Shown here piece by piece: positions 36,591 through 45,858 of a stretch of DNA of 64,000 nt. The translations under genes and the position numbers were made by a program. Under the pieces are notes generated by a model. The model saw only the letters and a list, made by a program, of their open reading frames with translations. It was not told where the DNA came from and ran no database searches. How positions within the stretch are numbered: the first letter of the stretch is position 1; the number at the start of each line of letters is the position of its first letter. Source of the stretch: Bacillota bacterium (GTDB lineage Bacteria > Bacillota > Sulfobacillia > Sulfobacillales > Sulfobacillaceae); NCBI GenBank assembly GCA_021820965.1, contig JAKACZ010000019.1, positions 1-64,000 of the forward strand, in the 5' to 3' direction.

Positions 36591-37106
36591 ATGGGACTGA
36601 TTTCAACGCAAGAAGACGTTGAAAAGAGCATCCTCTTTACCACCGTCGATAAAATGGTACGCTGGGCTCAAAAGTCGTCCATCTGGCCCGCCACCTTTGG
36701 TCTGGCATGCTGTGCCATCGAAATGATGAGCGTCACCGACTCGCGCTACGATATTGCCCGGTTTGGCTCCGAAGCGTTTCGCGCATCACCGCGACAAGCC
36801 GATCTCATGATTGTGGCTGGCCGCGTGAGCCAGAAAATGGCCCCGGTGCTTCGGACCATCTGGGAGCAGATGCCGGAGCCCAAGTGGGTGATTGCCATGG
36901 GAGCCTGCGCGTCATCCGGGGGCGTCTTTGACAATTATGCCATTATTCAAGGAGTTGATCACATCGTACCGGTGGATGTCTACGTCCCCGGGTGCCCCCC
37001 CACACCGGAAGCCTTGCTATTTGGCGTCTTAAAGCTTCGCGATAAAATTGCTATGGGATTACCGCCCAAATATATTGAGGTCAGCCGCCGCCAAGCAAAG
37101 GGCTGA
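36591..37106 (+). CDS. nuoB: NuoB-like Fe-S subunit of complex I, orphan
   Basis: The 171-residue protein has the N2-cluster cysteines of Nuo[19 protein letters not shown] and [11 protein letters not shown]. In complex I it carries the last cluster before the quinone. There is no nuoA, nuoC or nuoD beside it, so it is either a spare copy or a part of another oxidoreductase. AAGGAGGGAG precedes the ATG. It follows sufB on the same strand. Confidence 0.9.
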   Translation: MGLISTQEDVEKSILFTTVDKMVRWAQKSSIWPATFGLACCAIEMMSVTDSRYDIARFGSEAFRASPRQADLMIVAGRVSQKMAPVLRTIWEQMPEPKWVIAMGACASSGGVFDNYAIIQGVDHIVPVDVYVPGCPPTPEALLFGVLKLRDKIAMGLPPKYIEVSRRQAKG

Positions 37107-37329
37107 AGTCAGAGGGCGCTCGTCACGCTCGAGCATTATTGCGCGCCAAAGGTAACGGTTGCGTGCCTTCACTGCAGGTTCACCTTACCGAGAGAAGGCA
37201 CTTCCTTCTTTGTGCGTGAGAGGCGTGAAACAGGTCATGCCTGCCGGCGCAGACTCTACGCGTCACAACCTTCTTCTCACCATAACGGACCCACATAAAA
37301 CCTTGTCTATCTTGCAATAGTAAAATGTG
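37107..37329. other. short gap after nuoB
   Basis: No gene is visible. GC-rich inverted pieces occur but no T-run terminator could be defined. Confidence 0.4.
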
Positions 37330-37760
37330 GATATGGAAGAATAGTTATCCATCGCCAAAGCGGGGAGATGCCACACGAATTTCCGGGTCACGGGGACCCT
37401 AAGCGCGTCCAAAATTACCTCATCGGAGCGGTTCTTGACCGTGCGATGGGGAAATGCGAGGGGTGGCTGGTCCTTCAACGCCTCCCGTACCATCGTCAGC
37501 GCATAAAGCGCACAAACTGCAACGCGAGAAGCAACAGATAGCCGACGCCCGCGACGCGGGCGGGCTTTTGCACAAAGAACGCATCCAAGTGGATCGGATC
37601 CTTGGTCCATCGGAATCCGTGTTCATTATGGTCTCCGACGTTTGATGCACAACCCTACCGTACTCGTGATGGTCGTCGCGGCATTCAATGCACGTAAACT
37701 TGAACTCGTGTGGCTCAAATGACATCGTTGGCATTATATAACTATTGCTTTTGTAATTCT
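37330..37760 (-). pseudogene. C-terminal remnant of a DDE transposase (IS1634/IS4-like)
   Basis: On the minus strand one frame reads KDPIHLDAFFVQKPARVAG and then GYLLLLALQFVRFMR before a TGA; a shifted frame continues with LTMVREALKDQPPLAF and HRTVKNRSDEVILDALRVPVT. Together they match the C-terminal end of IS1634-type transposases. The frameshift and the missing catalytic part show it is dead. Confidence 0.6.
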
Positions 37761-38394
37761 TTATGACCGGATATATAGAGCGGTTTCGCGGGCCAGATAG
37801 ACGCCGCGTGTGTGGAGACACTCTGCCAAGATCCGTTCAATCCGAGACAGCACCTCTTCCGACACCCATTCCGGATCGCAACCTCCCTGAACAAACTCTG
37901 ACCCTCGGCGCATCAGCACCAGTGTGGCCGTTTGTCGAGAAGGGTACCCATTTTAGCGAAAATTGTAGTCGAAAAACATCTACAGAGCCATTCACCCCGA
38001 TTGCTCAACTGGACCGGATGCGGGTGTCCGACTCATCCTTTCGGCGCAGCTTCTTCGCGTGGCGCTGGTCGCGGAGAATGGCCCGGTCGTGGCACGAGCA
38101 CGTTCCCGTGGCGCACACCGGCCCTTGGCCGGTCATGGCGGCGTCGGGCGTCTGGAGCATGGTGGCCGGTATCGTCGATGGTCTCCCACAACTCATACCC
38201 ACACCCGAGGCACACCCAGCTTCGCCCACGGGTGAATAGATTGGGGGCCCAGTCATGGCGATCCCACACGATACTGTCTCATTGCGGGCTATGCAGCGGT
38301 GGGCCACGGTCCACGGGGATTTAGGCACACCGACCACACTCCTTTCGTCGGACAGTGTATACGCCGATGGACACCCCGTACATGGGGACCTTCG
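37761..38394. other. degraded region
   Basis: No intact gene is supported. A minus-strand frame near 38140-38240 reads WVCLGCGYELWETIDD, which looks like a zinc-ribbon, but it is not open to a start. It is probably more insertion-sequence debris. Confidence 0.35.
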
Positions 38395-38440
38395 TTGATT
38401 TTCTTACCGTAGAGTAATAAACTCTTACCTAAAAGTAAGA
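38395..38440 (+). promoter_or_regulatory. promoter with repeated TCTTACC operators
   Basis: TTGATT (38395) and TAAACT (38418) are spaced by 17 bases. The spacer begins with TTCTTACC, and TCTTAC-N6-GTAAGA (38423-38440) overlaps the -10 downstream. These repeats would let a DNA-binding protein block the ATPase promoter. Confidence 0.45.
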
Positions 38441-38455
38441 ATCCGGGGGTGCGCG

Positions 38456-39580
38456 ATGAGTTTGTTTCCGACGACAAAGATTCTGCCGACCGAAGACATC
38501 ATCGGGCGTGAGGCGTTTATTCGCGATGTGACGCGGCGGACCGTCGAGCATCAAAGCGTCATGATTCCGGGCCCCCGACGCATTGGCAAAACCGCTGTGG
38601 CCACCGAGATTTTGCGCCGCTGCCGAGAGGAGCATGGAGCGCTGACGGCGTCCGTTGATTTGTTTTTGCAAAGCATGCCTGAGGAGTTTGCCAAAAAGCT
38701 AATTACGGCAGTCCTCGCGAACCAGGATTCGAGGATTCTGTCCCTCGTCCAAGAGTCGCTCGCCGCCATCAGCCGTTGGATTCAAGGGTCGGAGCTGGTG
38801 GTGCGAGTGCTGAACTCGGTGGAATTTCGGTGGCTGTATCATATGGACCGCATGACGGGGGAGGAGTTGGTGGAGCACGCGTTGGTACTGCCGCAGACCT
38901 TGGCGGCCCGGCAGCAGCGGCCTGTCGTCATTTTATTAGACGAATTCCAGGATGCCATGGCGATAGGCGGGAAGTCACTCCTTAAGCGCATGCGAGCCGT
39001 GTGGCAGCGGCAACCTGATACCGCGTATCTTTTTATCGGTAGTCAAGGCAGCCTGATGCAGGCGTTGTTTGGACAAGCAACGCACGCACTGTATCGGTTT
39101 GCGGATGTCCTGCATCTCCCGGATATTTCGGGCGACATCTGGGCACAGTATATTGAGCGCAAATTCGAAGCCCAAGGCGTGGTGCTCGATCCGGGGGTCG
39201 TCGCAGAAGTGTTGCGGGAAACCGGTGGACACCCCTACGACACAATGAAAGTCTGCCAAGCGTTGTATGACATTGCCCGGGACTTCAATGTATCCCGCAT
39301 CGACGCCAATATCGCATGGATGGCGCTGGAGCGGGCGACCGGCGAACTCGAAGCCATCTTCCAGAGTGAGCTGCGGGGCTGGGACGGCACGCCCCATGCG
39401 CGGCGGATTCTGGTTCGGTTGGCCCGGAACGAAAGTGTGTATCCCCCCGGAGTCAATGCGGGGCAAGTAAAAAAAGCGATTGATGGACTGATGGCCAACG
39501 GGGTGATCCAGCGGGTTGGCCATGGTCAATACGTCTTTCACGAACCGATGTTTCAAACGTATCTCAGGGATAACGAGTAG
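38456..39580 (+). CDS. AAA/STAND-like ATPase of unknown function
   Basis: The 374-residue protein has Walker A GPRRIGKTA at about residues 39-47 and Walker B VVILLDEFQD near residue 160, followed by FIGSQGSLM, where a sensor-1 residue would be expected. The C-terminal part (residues of about 280-370) looks like a winged helix, with VKKAIDGLMANGVIQRVGHGQYVFHEP. This is the layout of archaeal-type ATPases with a DNA-binding tail. It starts with ATG after GGGGGTG. It may bind its own promoter repeats. The gene is flanked by transposase debris and an inverted repeat, which suggests horizontal arrival. Confidence 0.7.
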   Translation: MSLFPTTKILPTEDIIGREAFIRDVTRRTVEHQSVMIPGPRRIGKTAVATEILRRCREEHGALTASVDLFLQSMPEEFAKKLITAVLANQDSRILSLVQESLAAISRWIQGSELVVRVLNSVEFRWLYHMDRMTGEELVEHALVLPQTLAARQQRPVVILLDEFQDAMAIGGKSLLKRMRAVWQRQPDTAYLFIGSQGSLMQALFGQATHALYRFADVLHLPDISGDIWAQYIERKFEAQGVVLDPGVVAEVLRETGGHPYDTMKVCQALYDIARDFNVSRIDANIAWMALERATGELEAIFQSELRGWDGTPHARRILVRLARNESVYPPGVNAGQVKKAIDGLMANGVIQRVGHGQYVFHEPMFQTYLRDNE

Positions 39581-39634
39581 TGGTGTCAACGGTTATCTAT
39601 ATTTGTCTACGGTTTTTGGCAACTGTTGACACCA
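39581..39634. repeat. perfect 10-bp inverted repeat after the ATPase gene
   Basis: TGGTGTCAAC at 39581 and GTTGACACCA at 39625 pair perfectly around a 34-nt AT-rich loop. A GTGTCAACGG core recurs at 54039 near the IS630 relic. It may be a terminator, a mini-element or an insertion scar. Confidence 0.45.
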
Positions 39635-39846
39635 GGTGTAGGCCAGCTTGACCTTGTGGAGCGCGCCGCCTCGCGCTCAATGGCCGTTAGTAAGGCCCGA
39701 TAAGTAAACTGGTGGGCAAAAATCTAATGGGGGAAAAAGACGCAAAACCCGCACGTGCCAACCCGCTCCCAAGGGCCCGTAGGTTGTTGGGTGGCTCCTC
39801 TTCTAGGGGGGCATAAACGAGTTGGAGAGTGGTGCGGATAAGCGGA

Positions 39847-40923
39847 TTAATGGTTGACCGAAACCGGACCCGCCGGTACCAGGTCCATTTGGGCAACTGC
39901 TTGAGCCATGGTACGGTAGATTTCCTGTGCCGGGTGCCCATCGGGAACCAGCCCGCTAACTCCCGAATCTCCGGAGATTACCCAGGGAATCTTGGCCAAC
40001 ACAGGGATTTCCAAGGATTGGGCAACCGATTCTGCCCCTCCGTGGCCGAGCGGATACCACTGATATCCGCACTCCGGGCAGTTCATGAACGACATATTCT
40101 CAATCACGCCTAAGAGCCGGCGATCCATGCTGCGCGCCATTTGTCCTGCACGTTCAGCAACCCTTGCGGCGTTGGCGTCCGGAGTAGTCACGACGATTGC
40201 GGCCGCCTTGGGGAAGTACTCATGAACATCCATGGCAATGTCGCCGGTTCCGGGCGGCAGGTCCAATACCATGTACTCCGGTTGATTCCACAACGTTTCT
40301 TCTATCATTTGCCGGATAGCTTTGCCCAGCAGAGGTCCGCGCCACATGACAGGCGCGTTGTGGCCTACGAAGAACTTCATCGACATGACGTCGATGTCAT
40401 GTACGCGCGGTGGAATAAACCGCTTGTCGCGGGTTTTGACCGGTTCCGAAAGCTGTAGCAGGTCGGGGACGCTAAATCCATAGATGTCGCAATCGAGAAT
40501 GCCAGTACGTAGTCCCAACCCGGCCAGTGCGTGTGCTAGATTGATGCTGACGGTGGATTTACCCACCCCTCCCTTGCCGCTGATGATTGCGATCATCTTG
40601 ACCCCCAATGGGGTCCGGGGGGGCGCTTGACCCGGCTTGGCAATTTTTCGCGCTGTGTCGGCTTGCTCTTTGGACCGAGGGATAACCCGCACGGCAACCA
40701 CTTCAGAAAAGTGCGCCTTGACGAAGGATCCCAATGCCTCCCGGTCGGCATTGCTGACCGCGGCTCCGCGCCAGGTATCGTCCACATGCAAGTTGACGCG
40801 GGTACCATCGGCGTGGGGCTCGATGGAAACGTCTTGGATATACCCGGCCTTCAAGGGCTCGATGCCTCCAGCCGTTCGAAAAGGGGCCAGGGCTTGCAAC
40901 ACATCTTTCGGAGTGAGTGCCAT
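39847..40923 (-). CDS. mrp: Mrp/ApbC-type Fe-S carrier ATPase
   Basis: The 358-residue protein has an N-terminal MIP18/DUF59 domain (residues of about 1-85) and a deviant Walker A SGKGGVGKST at 115-124. DCDIYGFSVP follows, and CPECGY is the CxxC that binds a bridging Fe-S cluster. The ATG at 40923 follows AAAGGAG; an ATG at 40977 lacks one. It is monocistronic with a GTGA-N6-TCAC site about 210 bp upstream, which fits the demand for Fe-S clusters by the anaerobic enzymes here. Confidence 0.92.
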   Translation of the reverse strand: MALTPKDVLQALAPFRTAGGIEPLKAGYIQDVSIEPHADGTRVNLHVDDTWRGAAVSNADREALGSFVKAHFSEVVAVRVIPRSKEQADTARKIAKPGQAPPRTPLGVKMIAIISGKGGVGKSTVSINLAHALAGLGLRTGILDCDIYGFSVPDLLQLSEPVKTRDKRFIPPRVHDIDVMSMKFFVGHNAPVMWRGPLLGKAIRQMIEETLWNQPEYMVLDLPPGTGDIAMDVHEYFPKAAAIVVTTPDANAARVAERAGQMARSMDRRLLGVIENMSFMNCPECGYQWYPLGHGGAESVAQSLEIPVLAKIPWVISGDSGVSGLVPDGHPAQEIYRTMAQAVAQMDLVPAGPVSVNH

Positions 40924-41131
40924 CACGAATCTCCTTTGCTCACCTTCGGGCGAAATCACAATAACGCTCGGTATCATTAGACATCATAAGCGGCTCTCGC
41001 GGGCGATAATTCGACTCCGGTTAACCTTCTCGACCTCGCCCACCGTGAGTTCCCGCTCGCGCGACTCAACTTACGCACTTAGGCTTCCTCTCTTTGTCAC
41101 TTTATTATCTCGTGTTAGGTGCGACCCAAAC

Positions 41132-41145
41132 GTGATCGAGATCAC
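41132..41145. promoter_or_regulatory. CRP/FNR-type operator between mrp and the ferredoxin
   Basis: GTGATCGAGATCAC lies about 210 bp upstream of mrp and next to the intron remnant. Confidence 0.5.
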
Positions 41146-41164
41146 GCCAAAAGTTGTAGCCCTG

Positions 41165-41456
41165 CCGTGCAGCCAGTAACGCTGCTGTTCTAGCCGGTGC
41201 AAGACCGGTCGGGCGGACTGCCCGTCTTTGAACGCGTGGTCCATCGGACATGGAGCTGGGGTGACCCGCTCGGTGCAAGCTCCGAGGGTCATGTCTTCGC
41301 CGCCTGCAAGGGTGAGACTCGCCAGGGAGGCTAACGAGTTCCCGGGCCGTAGCATCACGCCAATGTTGTCGCGTCAAAATTCACTGCCCAGCGGAAATGG
41401 GTGCGGGGGTATGCCGAGGTCGAGCCAGGGACTGCGCCTAGGTGTAGGTCATCTGG
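41165..41456 (+). mobile_element. 5' fragment of a group II intron
   Basis: This stretch matches the 5' half of the intron at 1767-2618 over domain I: GTGCAGCCAGTAAC, TAGCCGGTGCAAG, GACGGGCAGTCC-type blocks, CTCGGTGCAAGCTCCGAGGG, and CGCCAGGGAGGCTAACGAG. The match then fades after about 250 bp. The first GTGCG is changed and no domain V or VI follows, so it is truncated and inactive. It lies on the plus strand. Confidence 0.6.
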
Positions 41457-42227
41457 CGCTATAATCTGGCGAGTCACCGCTTGGATCCATGATAAAGTGG
41501 TGGCCTACGCCTTCATCGTCGACGGCACTTGGCGTAGGAGCGCCCGCTCGTATTCGTTTATGTGCGGGCTCAACTTTAGGTGGTGTTACGGGATCGCAGT
41601 CGTTCTACGTGGGTGCCATGCCATAAAGGACGAGACAGTTGCACCCTTGAGAGAGGAATCGACTCCGCAGACAAGGATGAACCGAAACTGCGAGTTGAGT
41701 CTCGGCAAAACATTGAGCACCTTCCTGGAGACTTGGTCGCAGGGCCGCCACGTATCGTTCGGTCACTGAGTTCGAGACCGTTCGTTTGCATAAAGTCACC
41801 TCGAGAATGCTCTGCCCACCGATGGGGTTAGGTCCCCGGTTTCTGAGAAATCAGCGTGAACGCACACCTGCCGCATCTGCGGCCGATTCACGACGGGATT
41901 GGGCAATTTCTGGCGTGCTTGCTCGGCGTGCCCGATAAAGTCTAGTCGCACCCATGCGCCATACGGCATTCACCGTTTTGACCGCAATGCTGCAGCAGAC
42001 CCACACGAAATGTATCCACCAACTATTCGGACAGATGTGATGGCGATTGACGCCGCCGTTCATGCAAGCTGGCGCCCCTACGTCAACGTCACCGTGGGTT
42101 CTGCAACTCGATTTGCGTGACACCTCCCGCCGGGGTTACTCCGAGTGTGGCCTATGAAATAGTTCACAATAAGAAATTGGCTAGTCTCGGCGCAATTTGC
42201 ATGCAATGTGGGGCAAATTGGCAGCAT
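41457..42227. other. gene-free region
   Basis: Frames of 60-120 codons occur on both strands without recognisable domains. The composition and many stop codons in all frames suggest decayed sequence next to the intron fragment. Confidence 0.4.
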
Positions 42228-42241
42228 GTGATCGCAATCAC
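42228..42241. promoter_or_regulatory. CRP/FNR-type operator upstream of the ferredoxin
   Basis: GTGATCGCAATCAC, within a TGTGATCGCAATCACA palindrome. It sits about 240 bp before the small ORF at 42467. Confidence 0.6.
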
Positions 42242-42394
42242 AGTAACGCGGGGCTGAGCAGGATACGCTGCTTTTGAATGAACGAACCGATGGCGCCTCT
42301 TCTCGTGCCGGGACCATTATTTGTGAGGACTCGCCAGGGTCCATCAGTGTTCGCGATCCGCCAACGGCTGGGATATGCGGTGGGAAATACATGA

Positions 42395-42406
42395 TGATTG
42401 CGATCA
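42395..42406. promoter_or_regulatory. second palindrome TGATTGCGATCA
   Basis: TGATTGCGATCA is the reverse complement of the core of the 42228 site, so the same protein could bind both. It lies 61 bp before the small ORF at 42467. Confidence 0.4.
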
Positions 42407-42466
42407 TGCGACCATGGGTGTGGCTTGTTGAGTTTATCGGGTGGCTTATGTGAGGATCAGAACAGG

Positions 42467-42592
42467 ATGGCGGCTATCGCTCCGGTGTTGGTCAACGAAG
42501 ATGTTCTCGAGGTAGTTGGGCTAGGAAGGTGGATTAACCTAGATGCTGCTGGGGATTTGGTATGGGAGGGGTTTGATCAATGGCTCACGTAA
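42467..42592 (+). CDS. 41-residue ORF coupled to the ferredoxin
   Basis: The frame starts with ATG after CAGG and ends at a TAA that overlaps the ferredoxin start by 13 bases. Its sequence (VLVNEDVLEVVGLGRWINLD) has no recognised domain. The overlap suggests translational coupling, but there is no outside support that it encodes a protein. Confidence 0.35.
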   Translation: MAAIAPVLVNEDVLEVVGLGRWINLDAAGDLVWEGFDQWLT

Positions 42593-42858
42593 TTACACAG
42601 CGGTGTGTAGGGGTCAAGGATCAGAGCTGTGTTGAGGTTTGTCCGGTGGACTGCATTCATCCAGCGTCCGATTTGGACGGTGATGACGCATTCGATAGCG
42701 CACCGCAGCTCTATATTGACCCCGATGTGTGCATCGATTGCGGGGCATGCGTACCGGCTTGCCCGGTCGAAGCCATCTTTTATATCGATGACGTGCCGGA
42801 AGAATATCAGGAGGACATTGACGCGAATCGCGAGTTTTACCTCACCTGGTCCCCTTGA
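42580..42858 (+). CDS. 7Fe ferredoxin
   Basis: The 92-residue ferredoxin binds one 3Fe-4S and one 4Fe-4S cluster. The first motif, with C9, C17 and C21 (RCVGVKDQSCVEVCPVDC), is of the 7Fe type, and the second is CIDCGACVPACPVEAI. It has an acidic C-terminal tail. It carries low-potential electrons to an unidentified partner; the following membrane protein or the formate dehydrogenase locus are candidates. Confidence 0.92.
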   Translation: MAHVITQRCVGVKDQSCVEVCPVDCIHPASDLDGDDAFDSAPQLYIDPDVCIDCGACVPACPVEAIFYIDDVPEEYQEDIDANREFYLTWSP

Positions 42859-42959
42859 TTCAAGCGTAGGAAGTCCCGAACAGGGCATCCTGCTCCTATA
42901 AGGGGCGGGTGTGTCAATCCAGCGCCGATCCTGGGATGTCAACGAGGAGGAGGAAAGCC

Positions 42960-44285
42960 TTGCGTGGAGTGCGGTTATCTCGGTGGAGCATGAGCTATTT
43001 TACGGCCGCGATGGGTTCGCTACTGTTGGCTGAGCTACTATGGGTCTCTGGTGTGGCTAAGCCGCTGCAAAACATTGGAGATCCCTGGGTGTTGGCCGGT
43101 GTGCACTTGACCACCATAGGATTTTTAACACTCCTTATGATGGGAGCGTTACATCAGTTTGTCCCTGTGTTGACGGAAACCGAGCTGGCCAGCCAGGCTT
43201 GGTCGGGAGTGACGCTCATAAGCGTAGCGGTCGGGCTTTTAGGGATGATACTGGGTTTTCTTGCACTGCCGGGCGGTGCTTTGCCGACAATGACATGGCT
43301 CCTTCCGGTCGGAGGATCCGTGGTTGTTGGCGGTGTCATGGTGGCCCTGATCAATCTTGGCGTCACCTTGAAGCGAGCTTGGCCGTGGGAGCTACCGGCA
43401 TGGTTGGTAGCAACTGGGCTCGCCTATTTGCTAATTACTGTGTCTGTTGGCCTTTTGCTGGCTCTGTCTCTCACTGTACCGCATCTCTTTTCATCGCACG
43501 TCCTGGGGATTATGGGTAGTAGGGGCTTATCCTCGCATGTAATTGGCGGGGTGGGCGGCTGGTTGACGTTAACGGCCATGGGGGTTTCTTACAAGCTCTT
43601 GGCCATGTTTACGCTGTCTGACGAACATCGCGGGGTCTGGGGTTGGACGGCGTACCTGGCTACAGCCCTCGGTATCGGTGCGGCCTGGCTGGCACGTTGG
43701 CTCGGACTTAACGGAGTGGCCAGCGTGGCGTGGGTCGTTATTCTAATTGGCCTGGTCAGTTATCTGTGGGATATGCGCTCGCTGTATCGGCAGCGAAAGC
43801 GACGACAGTTGGAGCTCAACGCCCGGTACGGCCTAATTCCCTTGGGTTTTCTGGCGGTGTTGATTGTGGCCGCGGCGACGATCAGGCTGGGGGCGTCATT
43901 GAGCCGTATCGACATTGCCTTAACTTTTTGGGCACTGTATGGATGGCTAGGTGGGCTGGCACTCACACAGCTGTACAAGATCGTGCCCTTTCTGACCTGG
44001 CTTAACCAGTTCGGCAACCGGATGGGCAAAGCCCGTACACCCAGGGTTCAGGATTTAGTCAACGAGTCACGAGACCACTATGCCTATCTCGTCTATTTTT
44101 CATCGGTGGCTTTAGCGGGCGTTTCTCTGTATGTGGGCTGGTTTACGGGATTTCGCATCATCGTGGCTATCGCGTTCATCGCGACCCTGGATATCACCCG
44201 AGCGCTCTATCATGCCGCGCATCCAGAAGAGCGCGAACTTAAACCTGCCCCTGCGCCTATGGTCAAGTCCGAAAAGGCACGCTAG
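42960..44285 (+). CDS. heme-copper-oxidase subunit I-like membrane protein
   Basis: The 441-residue protein has about 12 hydrophobic segments. HLTTIGFLTLLMMGALHQFVPVLTE and SSHVIGGVGGWLTLTAMG resemble the helices of NorB/CcoN-like and NnrS-like proteins that carry histidines facing a heme. The core six-histidine set of true oxidases is not obvious, so it is likely a distant family member involved in NO or quinol chemistry. I chose the TTG at 42960 after AGGAGGAGG. The ferredoxin precedes it and may deliver electrons. Confidence 0.6.
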   Translation: MRGVRLSRWSMSYFTAAMGSLLLAELLWVSGVAKPLQNIGDPWVLAGVHLTTIGFLTLLMMGALHQFVPVLTETELASQAWSGVTLISVAVGLLGMILGFLALPGGALPTMTWLLPVGGSVVVGGVMVALINLGVTLKRAWPWELPAWLVATGLAYLLITVSVGLLLALSLTVPHLFSSHVLGIMGSRGLSSHVIGGVGGWLTLTAMGVSYKLLAMFTLSDEHRGVWGWTAYLATALGIGAAWLARWLGLNGVASVAWVVILIGLVSYLWDMRSLYRQRKRRQLELNARYGLIPLGFLAVLIVAAATIRLGASLSRIDIALTFWALYGWLGGLALTQLYKIVPFLTWLNQFGNRMGKARTPRVQDLVNESRDHYAYLVYFSSVALAGVSLYVGWFTGFRIIVAIAFIATLDITRALYHAAHPEERELKPAPAPMVKSEKAR

Positions 44286-44304
44286 GGACGTGGAAGGTAG
44301 GACG

Positions 44305-44532
44305 ATGGCTCATACGGTTTGGGCTGAGGCAGAGGCTAATGGCATCGATAACCAACGGGTTCAGGGAGGAATGGCACTGCGGCGGGCTTGCGATAACGGG
44401 CGCACGTTTATCGCCCGACAAGCCCGGATGCCACAGTCTGGCATCCACGAACCGTTGATGGGAGTCTCCCCGCGCGGTGCCGGTATACAAGTCAGGCTCG
44501 GCCGGCAGTGGTTACAGTACCCGGGGCAGTGA
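44305..44532 (+). CDS. 75-residue unknown protein
   Basis: The frame starts with ATG 20 bases after the previous stop, with AAGGTAGG just upstream. It is basic and glycine-rich (RRACDNGRTFIARQARMP) without a recognised domain, and it ends three bases before the glycosyltransferase ATG. The tight spacing supports it as a gene in this operon. Confidence 0.45.
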   Translation: MAHTVWAEAEANGIDNQRVQGGMALRRACDNGRTFIARQARMPQSGIHEPLMGVSPRGAGIQVRLGRQWLQYPGQ

Positions 44533-44535
44533 ACA

Positions 44536-45726
44536 ATGCAAACTGAGCCTTTAGGGAACAGGGGAAGGGCGGAATCCCGACTCCGGGTGGTCCACTTACT
44601 ATTTTATCCACCATCCGTTCCCGGAGGCGTTTCCAGTATGGTACCAGAGTGGGCGCGGTGGCAGCAATCGCTGTCAGGCGTTTTTGCCGAGATTCATTGG
44701 TCGCCTTCAGCTTATACGGCCCAAGGTAATTCGGGGCACGCTGTGTGGCACTATGCCAACAGCTTGGCTAGTCTCAGGCTTGAGCCGGGAATGGTGTTGC
44801 ACGCGCATCACCCGCTGGCGGTCGTTGCTGCCCGACAATGGATGGCGCGCATCGATCGCCGCATTCCCCTGGTATTTACGATTCACGCCATCCCTTCGCC
44901 AAACGAGCAACCGGTTTACTATGAGGCGCTGTGGGCAGCCGACTTCAATGTGACGGTGTCAAGGTATGTGGCCGAAGTCCTTCTGCAGAGTTCGGCCGTT
45001 CGTATTGACGCTATCATTCGCAATGGGATGGACGCCGAAACCCGCTTTTTGCCGCGGCGCTTACCACCTTTTGCTCACGGGGTGCGATTGGTATCGGTGG
45101 CGCGACTGGAGAAAGAGAAGGGACTGGATCAGACGGCACGGGTGGTGATTGAACTGGCCCGCCTGCACGTTCCGGTGATATGGACCCTAGTGGGCGATGG
45201 GTCGCTTCGCCAAACTATCTTGGGTCAAATGTCATTTGAGGGCATGGCACGGAGGATACGCTGGGTCGGCTTTGATCGCCGACCGGAGCGGTGGCTTGAG
45301 GTGTCGAACTTGTTTATACTGCTTCCGCGTGAGGAGGCTTTTGGAAACGCCTTTGTGGAGGCCAACATGATGGGAATACCCACAGTGGGACCCGCGATTG
45401 GTGGCATACCCGAGCATTTGATTCCCGGGTTCAACGGCCTCTTGGCTGATAGGATTGGACCTATAGGGTTGGCGCGTATCATCCGTGATCTATATCGACA
45501 GCCCCGCCGGTGGGAGCGTATGCATCAAAATGCCATCCGTCAGGGCCGGAGCCTTACGATCGAGAGAGCCGTCAAGGACTACCATACTGTATACGGGTGG
45601 CCGTTGAGTGACCTGTACCCGTTAGCATCCGGGAGCGCTTCACCAGATGATCGGCGAGGGAGGTCCCGGCGTTCACGCAAAGAAGGAGTCGCGTTGTCTT
45701 TAGTGCAACACATTGATTCGGGATGA
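44536..45726 (+). CDS. GT4-family glycosyltransferase
   Basis: The 396-residue protein has a GT-B fold: the N-terminal RVVHLLFYPPSVPGGVSSMV is the acceptor-side Rossmann loop, VSVARLEKEKGLDQ starts the nucleotide-sugar domain, and EEAFGNAFVEANMMGIPTV is the E-x7-E donor motif of the GT4 family. The C-terminal 35 residues are Arg-rich. It likely transfers a sugar to a glycan or lipid in the cytoplasm. The substrate is unknown. Confidence 0.88.
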   Translation: MQTEPLGNRGRAESRLRVVHLLFYPPSVPGGVSSMVPEWARWQQSLSGVFAEIHWSPSAYTAQGNSGHAVWHYANSLASLRLEPGMVLHAHHPLAVVAARQWMARIDRRIPLVFTIHAIPSPNEQPVYYEALWAADFNVTVSRYVAEVLLQSSAVRIDAIIRNGMDAETRFLPRRLPPFAHGVRLVSVARLEKEKGLDQTARVVIELARLHVPVIWTLVGDGSLRQTILGQMSFEGMARRIRWVGFDRRPERWLEVSNLFILLPREEAFGNAFVEANMMGIPTVGPAIGGIPEHLIPGFNGLLADRIGPIGLARIIRDLYRQPRRWERMHQNAIRQGRSLTIERAVKDYHTVYGWPLSDLYPLASGSASPDDRRGRSRRSRKEGVALSLVQHIDSG

Positions 45727-45737
45727 TTCCGGAAAGT

Positions 45738-45768
45738 CGCAAGCCCGCCCGTAAGGCGGGGTGGTTAA
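45738..45768 (-). mobile_element. possible left-end remnant of the omega-RNA element family
   Basis: On the minus strand, ACCACCCCGCC-TTACG-GGCGGG followed by CTTGCGACTTTCC matches the left end of the 62709 element (CCCGC-hairpin then GCTTGCGACTTCCC). It could equally be the hairpin terminator of the glycosyltransferase gene. Confidence 0.35.
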
Positions 45769-45858
45769 GAGCAGATACAGGGAAGGGAATGCGGGGTGGT
45801 TCAAACTCGCCGACCGTATCCCCGCGTCCCTGAGTTCGGTTGGTGCAAATGGACTAAA

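Noticed and set aside
37500-38340. Zinc-ribbon-like frames on the minus strand
   Set aside because: Frames are broken and lack starts; they lie in transposase debris.
38255-38400. Plus-strand frame starting MAIPHDTVSLRAMQRW before the ATPase gene
   Set aside because: It is short, has no domain, and overlaps the mapped promoter of the ATPase gene.
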